A DNA stretch of 64,000 bases from Dactylonectria macrodidyma (lineage: Eukaryota; Ascomycota; Sordariomycetes; Hypocreales; Nectriaceae): positions 682,001-746,000 of the forward strand of contig JAGMUV010000021.1 in NCBI GenBank assembly GCA_020744425.1, read 5' to 3'. How positions within the stretch are numbered: the stretch's first letter is position 1; every line of letters starts with the position of its first letter. Positions 45,546-56,765 of the stretch are shown piece after piece. The notes beneath the pieces were generated by a model. It ran no database searches. It was not told the DNA's origin and saw only the letters and a program-made list of their open reading frames with translations. The translations under genes were made by a program, and so were the position numbers.

Positions 45546-46690
45546 CGTGGCGGGACAGGGGTTAGATAGGGTTGTGGGGACTAGAGATTCAACTCCCTAG
45601 GTCTCAGGAATTTTCTAGGTTTTTCAGGGGGCATGATCAGAGAACATCATTTATCAAGAACGTCAGCTTCAACAGCTGGGGAGGCAGAGAAGCCTCTCAG
45701 TTGCGGAAGTCAACGGCACTGTTATTTTCTAGATTGCATGACTATCAATTTCATTACGGACTTCCTGCTTTTTATCAGATCTCTTTCAATCTGGCCGAAT
45801 ACGCCCTTTTCCTGCGAGCCGACCGACCGCGTCCGCGGTCTTCCACCCAAGCCCGGATCCGCCGCTGCAACCTTCATCTTTTCGAGCCTTGCCACAATCC
45901 GCAGCGGCGATCAAACCCGATAGAGTGTCTAATTAGACGCTTTCCTAGCTATCTTGAAGAGACCGGCCCGTCATCTTCACCTGCGGTGGTGCTGGAAGCA
46001 GCCGCTGTCGACCTCTGCTGGAGGCGGTGACACGGCGTCAGTCGCTGTCACATATCGGGATATCGGATTTTGCAGCTATGACAACAGTCAAGCTTTCTGC
46101 CCTTCATCATAAGGTTCCACAGCCACTTTCCTCGTCACTGGCCTCGTCATCAGCTTTGTCACAAGCTATGATCAGGAGGATAACTAGATAAAGTCAAATA
46201 GTCCGTAGCATCCGGACCCTCTTGGCTGTCCGAGGTCATCATCAGTCTCTTCATCTATAAGACTGACCCAAAGACCCTCATTAGATAGGAAGAATAGCAA
46301 GAGCTTCTTACACACATGATCACTTCCATCTCCTAGATGCAACACGGGGCCCGGGACCCGGACAGTCACGTTACCTATAGCTAGCTATAAGGGGCAGCAG
46401 ATTTCCCAGACTTAGATAGAAAATCATCCTCTTTCTCTTTTTTTTTTTACCTGATTTTTCCTGATTTTCTAGACCATGATTTTCCTATTCTATTTTACTT
46501 AATTCACTGATATCATTCTTTCTTTTCCAGCTAGCTGCTTAGCTGATGATTTTATCTGCATTTTTAGCTATTTTATTTCCTAAGCCTTATTTTGTCGTCC
46601 TTCACCCACCTCTCGGGCCCAGCTCGCCGTCACTTCGGGTGGTGGTGTTCCTCTTTTCCCCCTGCCCAACACATTACTTACCCTATACCT
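45546..46690. other. Unassigned sequence
   Basis: Several short frames (e.g. 45572-46030 plus) but no recognisable family; 46430-46600 is AT-rich. Probably decayed repeat. Confidence 0.3.
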
Positions 46691-46700
46691 TATCAGTTAC

Positions 46701-46885
46701 GGTTGCTGCTAGCAAGTCACAATGGAATGAGGTCGCTAGGGGGACCGTTGGGAAAGCACGCACTGTATTTAAGGGAAGAAACCCTCCTACATCCTCTAGC
46801 TGTTCTGTACGCTTTCCAAGACTCTTGTATCCTATACCCAACGTGTCCTAACGAGTGACATGTCGAGTGTGTGATCCCTGCAACA
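46701..46885 (+). repeat. Solo LTR (shortened copy)
   Basis: Begins GGTTGCTGCTAG and ends GTGATCCCTGCAACA. It matches the solo LTR at 48773-49032 in order, including GGGGGACCGTTGGGAA and CACTGTATTTAAGGG, but lacks about 65 bp internally. Flanks GTTAC / GTAAC could be a diverged 5-bp target duplication. Confidence 0.75.
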
Positions 46886-46912
46886 GTAACAACGGTCCCT
46901 CGGGACCATCTA

Positions 46913-48656
46913 CCATGCAGTACCCACCTACCGGTAAGCAAAAATAAAATTTCCTCATACAAAATGCCCAACTTCACTTGCATAGTGCTGGGCCAAATTG
47001 GAGTTATTTATATAAAACAAGCTGTGTCTTATTGAGAGTTTTATGTTGTTTCATATTGTGATATTACTCTTTACATTACAGAAGCGGTTTGGTCGCACGG
47101 GCCTAATGTGTCAAATATTAGGGTGAAAATTGTGTATTCTGTCCTTGCCGCTTATGCCTTGAGGTTTCAGGGCAAGCTTTATATACTCTTTCTCTTCTGT
47201 ATAGAATCAGCTAGAAGCTGATTGCTAAGCCTCGTGGCAATAGGTGGCAATAGGTGGCAACTTTCGCCTCTGACATATCTGACAAAATTCACTAATACAT
47301 TCTGAATATAGGTTTGGATTCCTTAGTTATTAGCAGTAGCGATCCTAAGAGGAAGGCCTTCCTTAAAGGCTCTCAGTCCTGCGCTTGGACTAGCTTTATT
47401 AAAGCTATGATAGTAGATGGCTGTCTTCTGAAACCAGGGATTATTTTTAAAGGCAAGGTACTTTAGCAGCAGTGGTTTATTAACGAGTTTAAAAAGATAG
47501 CTGACTAGTATTATATCACTTCTGAAAACGGCTAGATAGATAACTACATCGCAGTTAAGTGGCTTAAAGAGGTCTATCTACCTCAAACCCAGCCGGCAGA
47601 TGATTCTAATGCTAGACTTATTATCTTAGATGGCTATAGAAGTCATATATCTGCGAGTATCTACCTAGTCTGAATTATAAATGCCGCTGACCTAAAACTC
47701 AGGATGAGTGGATGGCTACCTGCTTCTTAAATAATGTATATTGCTGTTACCTGCTGGCTCATTGCTCTCACGGCCTATAACCGCTGGATAATAGCGTTTT
47801 TAATGCCTCCAAAGCTGCATATCGCAAAGAACTCCAAAAATTGGCAAGCCTGACTGATTCTACGCTAGTGAATAAGGTCAACTTCATTAAGGCTTATGCC
47901 AAAGCCAGGAAAGTGAGTATAACTAAGAAAAACATACTCTTAAGCTGGAGAGTGACTGGGAATTGGCCAATTTCATGACGGAAAGCCCTTATACATCCAG
48001 AGATTTAGCCAGACAAGAAGGAAACTACGCCTGCATCAGAGGGCCTCAGTAACGGATAACGCGACTCTGATAATACGCTAAAGACCAGCCGTCATATTAG
48101 AGATCTGGGAAAGAATAAGAGCCCTTCAACCAGAAGACGGTATTCTGTGATATCGAAAGGGTTTGAAGCCCAGGAGTCAAAGATAGCCTCGCTGAGCGCA
48201 AGAGTCACCAGTCTGGAGGAGGAAGTCGGCCGGTTGAGTAGAGGCAAGAAGAGGAAGGCGATACCCAATCCCAACAAGAAGCTCATGACATTAGCTGAGG
48301 CTCTAGTGGCTGGTGAAACTACTTCCGAGCCAAACCAGGCAATTGAAGAGACAGGGGCTGTTGAGGATGTGATTGAGGTGGGAGGGATGCAAGAGGATGG
48401 AAGTTCAAATTCGGAGGCGGAAGAGTTACCCGTCATACGCACCTGCAGCGGCCGCGAAGTAAAAAGACTGAGAAAATATTAAAATTCATTCAGTTCTAAC
48501 CCGAATTCTGGAAATAAATTTATTTGTACAGTTTTTATTAAGTTTTTCCCATGAGGCTGAAAATGTGAATTTTGTATGGGGAATTCTTTTTTTTTGCTTA
48601 CCGGTAGGTGGGTATTACCGGTAGGTGGGTATTACCGGTAGGTGGGTACTGCATGG
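46913..48656 (+). mobile_element. pogo-like DNA transposon, decayed
   Basis: The terminal inverted repeat starts CCATGCAGTACCCACCTACC and continues GGTAAGCAAAAA, at 46913-46970 and reversed at about 48570-48656. TA flanks both ends (46911-46912 and 48657-48658). The right end contains three tandem copies of TACCGGTAGGTGGGTA (about 48599-48648) where the left end has one. The element is bracketed by two solo LTRs of one family. Confidence 0.85.
47560..48482 (+). pseudogene. pogo-type transposase, C-terminal half, decayed
   Basis: In shifting plus frames one reads NARLIILDGYRSHISASIYL (second catalytic Asp), HCSHGL-QPLDNSVFNASKAAYRKEL and NKVNFIKAYAKARKVS. A C-terminal open frame 48147-48482 follows, with a coiled coil (SKIASLSARVTSLEEEVGRL) and a basic GKKRKAIPNP patch. 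Numerous stops lie upstream. The HTH half is unrecognisable or deleted. Confidence 0.75.
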
Positions 48657-48772
48657 TAGTATATAGTCATCTGAGAAGTGCACATCTAGTATGGGCAGCT
48701 CCTTAGCTATTAATAATACTTGGTTACATTGAGTACCTCAGACTCTACTATTACCAAACGTGACTGACATTG

Positions 48773-49032
48773 TGTTGCTGCTAGGAAGTCATAACGGAAT
48801 GCGATGCATGTCGCGATACAAGACATCGCGTTCCTAACAAGCCGGCCCTAGCAACCGACTGACTGAAGGAATGAGGTCTCCAGGGGGACCGTTGGGAAGG
48901 CACACACTGTATTTAAGGGCGATAACACTCCTACATCCTCTAGCTATTCTGCACGCTTCCAAAAAAGACTCTTGCATCCTGTACCCAACGTGTCACAACG
49001 AGTGACATAACGAGTGTGTGACCCCTGCAACA
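48773..49032 (+). repeat. Solo LTR with 5-bp target duplication
   Basis: A 260-bp sequence starting TGTTGCTGCTAGG and ending CCCCTGCAACA (TG..CA ends). It is flanked on both sides by CATTG (48768-48772 and 49033-49037). It contains a TATA-like TGTATTTAAGG. A second, shorter copy lies at 46701-46885. Confidence 0.9.
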
Positions 49033-49037
49033 CATTG

Positions 49038-49627
49038 TTCAAGTACGACACACCTGATTCATTATTACATAAACCCGCAGGTCAGGTCCCCAGCCTACCC
49101 TAGACTCACGAGCCCAGGGCAGCGTACCGATCGTCACATGTATGAAGTGGGTGGCGGTTAAGTTCGCCATGGACACGAAAAGACTCGATGCAAACCAGAC
49201 TGGATAACATACTAACCAACCAAATTAGCGGCCAAACGCGGCGATACTAACACCAAATAGCCTCAAGTTGGCAGACCGAGCTTCGGCTGCTGGGAATGGG
49301 ATGCCGAACACTTGGAGAAATCGGCCTTCAAGCAGGCCTGTCACACAGAGTCAAGCGAGGCGAGACGATCAGCGGATAAGGAAGAGTGTGGGGCTCCTGG
49401 GAGATGCGAACGATAAACTTAGAACTGTAAATAGCCTAGCGCACCTGGCCCTATGAGGTTAATCCTCCCAGTCGGAATAAATTTCATTCATTCATGCACC
49501 AGTCGCCTCTGTAAGAGTGGTTTCTTGTCACGTTTTCCCGATACTGCCGGTCCCGACCGCCTGGTTGTGTCGTGACAAGGCCACTCTCTCTAGCTTGCAA
49601 TAGCACGACCTCGGTTCGCATTACATT
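49038..49627. other. Intergenic, promoter side of the F-box gene
   Basis: No other feature recognised. Confidence 0.4.
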
Positions 49628-50932
49628 ATGACTACCCTACTACATCTCCCGATCGAGATCGCCAGTCTCATCTTCACCCACCTTGGACCTGGAGACTGGC
49701 TTTCTCTCCGAAAAACATGCAAGGAGATCAACGCGAGGACAGCCCATCTCTTCACCGACCGCTTCTTCAAGACACGCTTTGTAATGTTTGAACGAAAAAG
49801 CCTTGAGTGTCTCGAGGAAATTACAAACCACCGTGCTCTTGGCCAGTCCGTCGAGGAACTCGAGATCTGTGTTAGCCATCTCCTGCCATTGAATGAGCTC
49901 CAAGATATTGAGCCACCGTATAGTGAATACGAGAACATGATGAAACGCATCAAGGGAAGGACTCCATATGACGAGTGGGGCCCTAGCGACGATGAAGGGG
50001 GCATGAGCGATGAAGATATCGAAGAATCACCTGGTGATCACCTGAGCCAAGTCAATGCGAGAGAGTATCGCAAACGCTTCGACGACCAAGAACGAGTGAT
50101 CCGGACCGGATACGATATCGAGTGCTTGACGCGGGCCATGACGCATCTCAAGCGCTGCAAGCGGATTAACATCAGCAGTAGCGTCCGGACCTGGGGGCTC
50201 AATCGATTGAGGCGCAGCACCGGCATCTTACCTCAAAGAAGCGTCACATTTGAGTCGCAGGAGAGCACTCGGCTGGTTCACCACATCATCCACGCTGTCC
50301 TCACAGCAGCAGCGGCGAGTCAGATCCAGGTCGAGGTGCTCGATATTGGAGTCGGATCGATGACCGAGAATGCCAACCGCATCAGTGCCAACATGCTCAC
50401 GGGCCCGTCCTCTGCTATCTTGGCAGAGTCTCCTCTCGTCAGCCTTCATCGACTCTGTATCTGCCTCGACCCGAATGTGCCTAAGTGTATACCAGCTTCC
50501 TCAAAGTGGGAGAATGATCTGGTTCATTTCATCAAGCTCTTGCCGGAATTATCCTATCTGGAACTCCAATTCGATGAACGGGATTATCTGGATGGTCGTT
50601 TCTCAGGGCTTAGTAAGGAGCTTTATATCCCCAAACTGGAGACTTTAACGCTTTCCTGTATTGACTGCGCTGGAGTGGACCTAGCATTCTTTCTGATCCG
50701 TCACCATCGAACGCTTCGAGAGGTCGTCTTAGATGCCATTCAGCTTACTGGGGATGCTGCAGACTGGCGTTGGTTAGTTGAGATTATCCGCGACAGCCTG
50801 GATCTTACTTGCTTCTCTATCATGTCGAGCGACACTCGGGAAGGCGCTAGGTTCATTAATCTCAATGATATTGAGGTGACTGACGCACAAGGTCTCACCG
50901 AGGTTATCGATATGTTGACAGCCAAAGCATAG
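49628..50932 (+). CDS. F-box protein
   Basis: A single-exon gene of 434 residues. The N-terminus MTTLLHLPIEIASLIFTHLG, then DWLSLRKTCKEINARTAHLF, is a classic F-box (residues 1-40: LPxEIxxLIF, LxxLRxTCKxIN). An acidic low-complexity loop follows (DEWGPSDDEGGMSDEDIEES), then leucine-spaced segments (LPELSYLELQF, LYIPKLETLTLSCIDC, HHRTLREVVLDAIQL) resembling degenerate LRR-type substrate receptors. F-box proteins bind Skp1 in SCF ubiquitin ligases and choose targets with the C-terminal part. Such genes are highly amplified in fungal accessory regions, so the target cannot be guessed. The frame is intact and lies between repeats. Confidence 0.9.
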   Translation: MTTLLHLPIEIASLIFTHLGPGDWLSLRKTCKEINARTAHLFTDRFFKTRFVMFERKSLECLEEITNHRALGQSVEELEICVSHLLPLNELQDIEPPYSEYENMMKRIKGRTPYDEWGPSDDEGGMSDEDIEESPGDHLSQVNAREYRKRFDDQERVIRTGYDIECLTRAMTHLKRCKRINISSSVRTWGLNRLRRSTGILPQRSVTFESQESTRLVHHIIHAVLTAAAASQIQVEVLDIGVGSMTENANRISANMLTGPSSAILAESPLVSLHRLCICLDPNVPKCIPASSKWENDLVHFIKLLPELSYLELQFDERDYLDGRFSGLSKELYIPKLETLTLSCIDCAGVDLAFFLIRHHRTLREVVLDAIQLTGDAADWRWLVEIIRDSLDLTCFSIMSSDTREGARFINLNDIEVTDAQGLTEVIDMLTAKA

Positions 50933-51365
50933 ACGAGCATATAAGGCAAGCTATAATGTTCCCCCCCCACTGCCGCACTAAGGTTACTCATGTTTTACGG
51001 TGATGCACACTTCTCGTCAGCTCATGATCCCCCATCTTCTTTACTCCTACTTAGCCACCTCTATCTAAATAAGTTTCGTGTAATAACGGCCGTAGACCCC
51101 TGGAGGTAGCCTAGCCGAACCGCGCGAGCACACCACGTGCCTCAGCAAGTACCTTGAATGTACCGCCAGTCAGATGATCGAAGTTCGCGAATGGAACGTC
51201 ACTGGCAGCACACTTGCTATCCCCGATGCAGGCTTTCTATCCATATTCCATATTCCATATAGACCCAAATGGATATGGATTATGGAATTTAACTCGTATG
51301 GAAGCTTATTCCATACGTATGGGATACAGAAAATGACGTCATCTATTAATTACTCTTCAGTCCTA
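50933..51365. other. Intergenic with palindromic patch
   Basis: 51248-51330 contains repeated CCATATTCCATATTCCATAT and its inverse (ATATGGATTATGGAA), an imperfect palindrome. No gene. Confidence 0.45.
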
Positions 51366-51620
51366 TTAGGAATCTGGTGTAGAGTCTCGCCATCTGGCCA
51401 TACCACCGTCGTCCCCCTCCTCATTCTCCTCCTCTTCGATCAATTCAACCGGAACTCCCTGGGTGATGCTGCTTTTAATCCAACTTTTCATGCACTCCCC
51501 GCTCTCAATTGTACGACTTCCTAGCTGACATCGATCCCAAGATATTGTACGTCGCGCACCTGAAAAGACACGCTCTAGCTCGGCGGACATAGTAGGTATT
51601 GATGGAACAACCAAAACATA
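51366..51620 (-). pseudogene. hAT transposase C-terminal dimerisation fragment
   Basis: Reads SIPTMSAELERVFSGARRTI then SWDRCQLGSRTIESGECMKS and WIKSSI. This is the C-terminal hAT dimerisation motif (SxPxxSxxxERxFSxA ... IExxxCLKxW). No catalytic region is present upstream. The following acidic tail (EEEENEEGDDGG) completes the frame. A relic of an element otherwise lost. Confidence 0.75.
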
Positions 51621-51838
51621 TCATCAAGAATTGATCGACATTTATCTGGCTATCCATAATCGTTACTAAAGACGCACCGCGTATCCAGCACCTTAGTCAA
51701 ATGACTAGAAAACCCCTTTGAGAAAAGAGGGGGCCGGAGGCATCCTTGATCAATACAATCATCGTCTTTGGGCTCCACAATGCATTGATCTCTATCAGTC
51801 TGATCGAATTGACCGTATCGGATCCATCACTACTTTAG

Positions 51839-51935
51839 CATAAAGGATGTACAGGGACTCAGAGCGGGGACTTGACGCAACGAAGAACATACACACACCC
51901 AATCAGATGCCTCACAGAATAAAGGCTCGTGACAG
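51839..51935 (-). repeat. LTR-like fragment, third copy
   Basis: Matches the tandem units at 27519-27722 (AAGGATGTACAGGGACTCAG ... AATCAGATGCCTCACA ... GCTCGTGACA). Confidence 0.7.
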
Positions 51936-52468
51936 GAACATGCATGGCCGTGCCATTGATGGCTCGTCGGTCGAATTTCTCCGGACACGCACTAAGCCTT
52001 CGCTGTGGCGCTGAGATTGCGCGAAGATGGGTATTTGCAACTATCGCCCACCGTGAGTTGTTTGGAGGTCCGATACGCCTGACAAGCTTGAGCAAGAAGC
52101 ATGATGGACCCACTTCTTCAGAAAGCCGTGTTGGCTGTACAGTTAGCCGTGCAAACTTCGACGGCGACCCAGACAATGGTGAGGTCACTCACTTCCACAG
52201 AGCCTTTTGAAGGCGTAGCACATCCTACGGTAGCAAAGGAGGATACCTTGGAGATGGTGCGCGTCAGAGGAGCTTATCAGATCCCCGTCGAGGGGAGTAG
52301 GGGTGCTATCAGGTCACATGGCCTCCCACCTAATGCCCCAGGGTCCACGCGTCAAACACGATTCCTTAGGAAACTTCCGGAAATATGATGGCAAGTTTTT
52401 ATACTCTAGAAGGGATGCCTCTAGACTCTATACTTTGCAAAGGTAGTAGAATGAGGAGAGGAAAAGAA
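51936..52468. other. Unassigned sequence 3' of the Zn2Cys6-ankyrin gene
   Basis: Short open frames on both strands without recognised features. Confidence 0.35.
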
Positions 52469-55378
52469 TTAGAATTCTGCAATACCAGGATATACAGCCT
52501 GCAGCAGCTTTACAACAGCCTCATGATCTCCCATAGCGGCCCACGAGAGTGGTGTCTGGCCATACTCATCCTTCGAGTCGACTTCGGCGCCCTTATCGAG
52601 CAGCAGCCTCGCGATGGCCTCGTGCCCATTCATGGCGGCCCACGATAGCGGCGTCTGACTATCGTTATCCTTTGAGTCCATATCAACCTTTCCCGTCTCA
52701 AGCAGCAGCTTAACGATGGCCACGTGCCCTTTCATAGCGGCCCATGATAGTGGCGTTCGGTCATACCTAGTATCCTTTGAGTTCAAGTGGGCACCTTCCT
52801 CGAGCAGCAGCCTCGCGACGGCCTCGTGCCCTCCCCTAGCGGCCCATAACAGCGGCGTCCGGCTATTCTCATCCTTCGAGTTGGCATCGGCGTTTTTATC
52901 AAGCAGCAGCTTCGCAATGGCCTTGTACCCTTTCTCAGCGGCCAACGATAGCGGCGTCTGGCCATGCTCTGCATCTTTTGAGTCGACATCGGCGCCCCTA
53001 TCGAGCAGCAGCTTCACGATGACTTCGTACCCATTCTCAGCGGCCCACGATAGTGGCGTCTGGCCATACTCTGCATCTTTTGAGTCGACATCGGCACCCT
53101 TATCAAGCAGCAGCTTCGCGATGGACTTGTGCCCATTCGTGGCAGCCCACGATAGCGGCGTCTGACTATCGTTATCCTTTAAGTCTATATTAACGTTCTC
53201 CATCTCAAGAAGTAGCATAAAGATGGCCTCGTGCCCTCCCCGGGCGGCCGACAATAGCGGTGTCCGACCACACTCATCCGACGAGTCGATGTCGGCGCCC
53301 TTGTCGAGAAGCAGCTTTACAACAGCCTCATACCCTTTCTCAGCAGCCCAAAATAGCGGCGTCCGGCCATGCTCATCCTTTGAGTTAACATAGGCGCTCT
53401 TGTCGAGCAGCAGCTTCACAACATCCTGGTGTCCTCCCACGGCGGCCCCTGACAGTGGCGTCTGGCCCCAGTTATCTTTCAAGTTAACATCAGCGCCCTT
53501 ATTGAGCAGCTGCTTCACAACAGCCTTGTACCCTCCACGAGCGGCCCAAAATAGCGGCGTCCGGCCAGGCTTATTATTCGAATTGACGTTGACGTCCTTG
53601 TCTAGAAGCAGCTTCACAACAGCCTGGTGCCCTCCCTGGGCGGCTGATAATAGCGGCGTCCGGCCATGCTCATCCTTCAAATCAACATTGGCGCCCTTGT
53701 CGAGAAGCAGCTTCACAACATCGTCGTGTCCGCCCACGGCGGCCCCCGACAGCGGCGTCCGGCCATGCTCATCCTTCAAGTCAACGTTGGCGCCCTTGTC
53801 GAGCAGTAGCTTCACAACATCGTCGTGTCCTCCCACGGCGGCCCCCGACAACGGCGTCCGGCCATGCTCATCCTTCAAGTCAACGTTGGCGCCCTTGTCG
53901 AGCAGTACCTTCACAACATCCCTGTGCCCTCCCACGGCGGTTCTCAACAGCGGCGTCTGGCCCCAGCTATCTTTCAAGTTAACGTTGGCGCCCTTTTCGA
54001 GAAGCAGCTTCACAACAACCTCGTGCCCTCCACGAGCAGCCCAAAATAGCGGCGTCCGGCCATGCTTATTATTCGAGTCGACATCAGCGCCCTTATCAAG
54101 CAGCAGCTTCACAATAGCCTCGTACCCTACCTCGGCCGCATGTGATAGCGGCGTCCGGCCATGCTCATCCTTCAAATCAACGTTGGCGCCCTTGTCGAGA
54201 AGCAGCTTCACAACATCGTCGTGGCCTCCCACGGCGGCCCCCGACAGCGGCGTCTGGCCCCAGTTATCTCTCAAGTCAACGTCAGCGCCCTTGTTGAGGA
54301 GCAGCTTGACGACCTCATGGAAGACCCCGGAGCATGCGATATGAAGAGGCGATCGACCAAAGGCATCTATGATAGTTGTGGCCTTGTCGAATAGATGGGG
54401 ATCGTGCATATTCTCTGCAATACCAAGATCAAGAGCCACATGCAGTAGAGACCGTCCTAGTACGTCTTTCTGTCTGATAAGGTGTTGTTGACTTGAAATT
54501 AATGGTAGGAATGCACTCGCTTCTGATAGTAATAGAAGGTTGTGCAACGGAGGCATTGGTAGAACCTCCTGACCATGAATAGCCTTTAAGCGTTGCATGC
54601 TTTCGTCATGAATATCGCAATATTTCTGCATCTCGGCGGGCCAGTGGGAGGATTGTACCAGATCGATAAGCCGAACTTCTTGCATCGTCAGCGCTGCGCC
54701 AATATCGTCAATACTTCGCGCCCGGTCGACGACGTCTGCCGAGACTCTGGTTTGCTGACACATTTGCTCGCATTTAAGACGGGAGTCTTCGGCGGTAAGC
54801 AAAAGGGTCATAGAGGAGAGAGCGACGAAAGGATGTCCAGAAGAAGGGGATTCGTCTAGATACGACTTGATATCGGAAATAACTGATGCTTCTTCGTCTG
54901 TAATCCAGCGGAAGATATCCCCTATGGCCTCCGGTTCGCGGCAAGATCTAAATAATTTCTTCCTCGCGTCGATGATGGCGCGGGCAGACTTAGCGTAGAG
55001 ATTTAGTCGTCTAAGCCATGTGACTCTCAGCGACCTAGTGATTGTAAGCTGGGGAAGCATATCAAGCAGATACCGTTAAGAGCATACAAGTCGCGAAATT
55101 TTGTAATACTGCCGGTGCTTGTTACCTCACCACTGGTGCTAGGTAGCAAGCATTGAGATCCATTAGCCCGCTGGTTTTCCGAACACTCAAAACCCGACTC
55201 GATGCATCGCGTGCATTTCTGAGGCCATACCCGGTCGATGGGCTCACACTAAAAAAAGATGACCTGTGAGCCGGTATTCCTAGAAGGAATTGACGCCACG
55301 TACCTTTTTCTTGGCTCCCCGACATTGATGACATTTTTCATAATTAAGGCGTCGCCTCTTTCTCGGAGCCTGGTCCAT
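52469..55378 (-). CDS. Zn2Cys6 zinc-cluster / ankyrin-repeat fusion protein
   Basis: Three exons (55378-55304, 55248-55126, 55048-52469; introns 55 and 77 nt) give 925 residues. The N-terminus has a basic stretch RKRRRLNYEK, then the zinc cluster CHQCRGAKKKC (16-26) and CTRCIESGFEC (37-47): Cx2Cx6Cx10Cx2Cx6C. The first intron cuts it exactly before the third Cys. A helical middle region (about 67-260) contains FRWITDEEASVISDIKSYL. From about residue 290 to the end there are 19 ankyrin repeats of 33-34 residues. Two are identical and several nearly so (unit TPLSGAAVGGHDDVVKLL). The domain pair suggests a DNA-binding or zinc-structured head regulated through an ankyrin solenoid, but no function is known to me. 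Homogenised repeats are typical of fungal non-self-recognition proteins, and an NLR lies 2.2 kb away. Confidence 0.85.
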
Positions 55379-56003
55379 GTGATCGATCTGGATGCCACGA
55401 ATTCGCGGGAGCGATGTGGGGGCCTGTTTGAAGTTTCTTTGGTCGTCGCAGTGTCGCAGGAAAAAGCGGGGGATTGGGCACGATTTATTAAAGATTTTAG
55501 TCTACTGATGAACGGGCAGGCCAATGACGCACTGTCGCAGTCGACGTGCTGAATGAATGGGTTGGCATACTCCCAAGTCTCGTTTGGGAACAACCAAGCC
55601 CCTGCGCCCCGCTCGAGCTCCATCCCAAGAGGAACAAGCCAATGTGGAATCCTATCGCAAGGACTTGAAGTGGGTCAAAGCAAATTGTACCGGCGCCTTG
55701 CTTCGCCCTCCATAACAGCCAGTCAGCTCACCAATCCACAACTGCGACGCAGACCAATCGCGCACTGGCGCACTGGGCGCACTGGGCAACAATGCCAATG
55801 GCTGCGCCCCGCCTCCACAATAGAAGCCCCCAGTTTCACAGTTGACGATGAACAATAGCCAATGGCGCACTTTCGCAGAGTAAAGCTCTCGAAATTCTTC
55901 TCATATTCTATGATATTATCTTTGGACCTCCATGTTGAGAGCTCAGGCAGATTCTGTTAGCCTTGTATGGTAATGGCGAGAGTATAAAGTCGATGGCAAT
56001 TCT
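55379..56003. other. Intergenic / divergent promoter region
   Basis: Lies between the divergent Zn2Cys6-ankyrin and membrane protein genes. A GCGCACTGG-type short direct repeat occurs at 55759-55780. No gene was called. Confidence 0.4.
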
Positions 56004-56765
56004 ATGTATCCTAACATCAATCTATGCTTTCAACAAGAATCTTTCCAATTACCGACTTCCACTTGGCCGTTGATGTCTTCGCTCTCTCCAAAAGTCATTG
56101 GTGTCCGCCCCATTTCGAGGATTCGCTGGCGTGTCGTCATGACCGACAAGCACGGCTATTATTTCCTCCATGAACTGGCGCTCTTATCGTCTGACCGAGG
56201 TTCCGACGTCGTCCGCAAGCTCGTCAAGTATTACGAAGAGACCCAATGGCGCATGAGCTGGCTCATAAAGGCCGTTCCCTTCATGCTTCCGGTTGTCTAT
56301 ACAGTAATTCTCTCTCCGGTACGTCCCTGCATGATCGCTGAGGATGTCCTTTACATCGGGCGAATTCTGACCTTGCCATAGCTGCCAATCGAGGACATCT
56401 CGCGCGACATTCCCTGTGTGGTTGACGTCGACGCCGCCTCGAGTCGCTGCCACATCCTCACGAAGGCAGTGCGAGACACCGGGAGCCTCCCAGATACCGC
56501 TGACTTCGTTGTGTCCTACCGTCGCTTTGCAGTCGTTTATGAGGCACCAGGAAAGGTTCATACCAGAGACGCATTGTTAGTTCGTTTAGAGCTTAACAAG
56601 CTCATACTCCTGGTGTTTGTCACTACGTCTATTATCCTGTCTATTGGATTTGGAGTCCTGGCTGGCATTTATCGAGAGAGTCTAGAAACCGGGTTAGGGG
56701 TGTTTGGTGCCATATTGGGAGTGATTGGCATCGTGGAGGGCTTTTTGACCTGGTTAATGAAGTAG
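56004..56765 (+). CDS. Hypothetical protein with two C-terminal TM helices
   Basis: Two exons (56004-56318 and 56382-56765; 63-nt intron GTACGT...CATAG) join in phase, giving 232 residues. The N-terminal soluble part contains VVMTDKHGYYFLHELALLSS, VVRKLVKYYEETQWRMSWLI and a hydrophobic AVPFMLPVVYTVIL. The second exon has FVVSYRRFAVVYEAPGKVH, then two hydrophobic helices: LILLVFVTTSIILSIGFGVL and GLGVFGAILGVIGIVEGFLT. I do not recognise a named family. The start could also be at a later Met (MSSLSPK or MTDKHG). It lies between the zinc-cluster/ankyrin gene and the NLR. A membrane partner of the NLR is possible but purely positional speculation. Confidence 0.65.

Noticed and set aside
46701..49032. 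A complete LTR retrotransposon between the two LTRs
   Set aside because: The interior is a pogo-type DNA element with its own TIRs and TA flanks. The right LTR has its own CATTG duplication, so these are solo LTRs.
53400..54344. Long plus-strand open frame (314 residues) opposite the ankyrin array
   Set aside because: It is the antisense of repeated ankyrin codons. It repeats a Ser-rich pattern with the same 99-bp period and has no independent signal. The same holds for 52716-53165 and 57914-58456.
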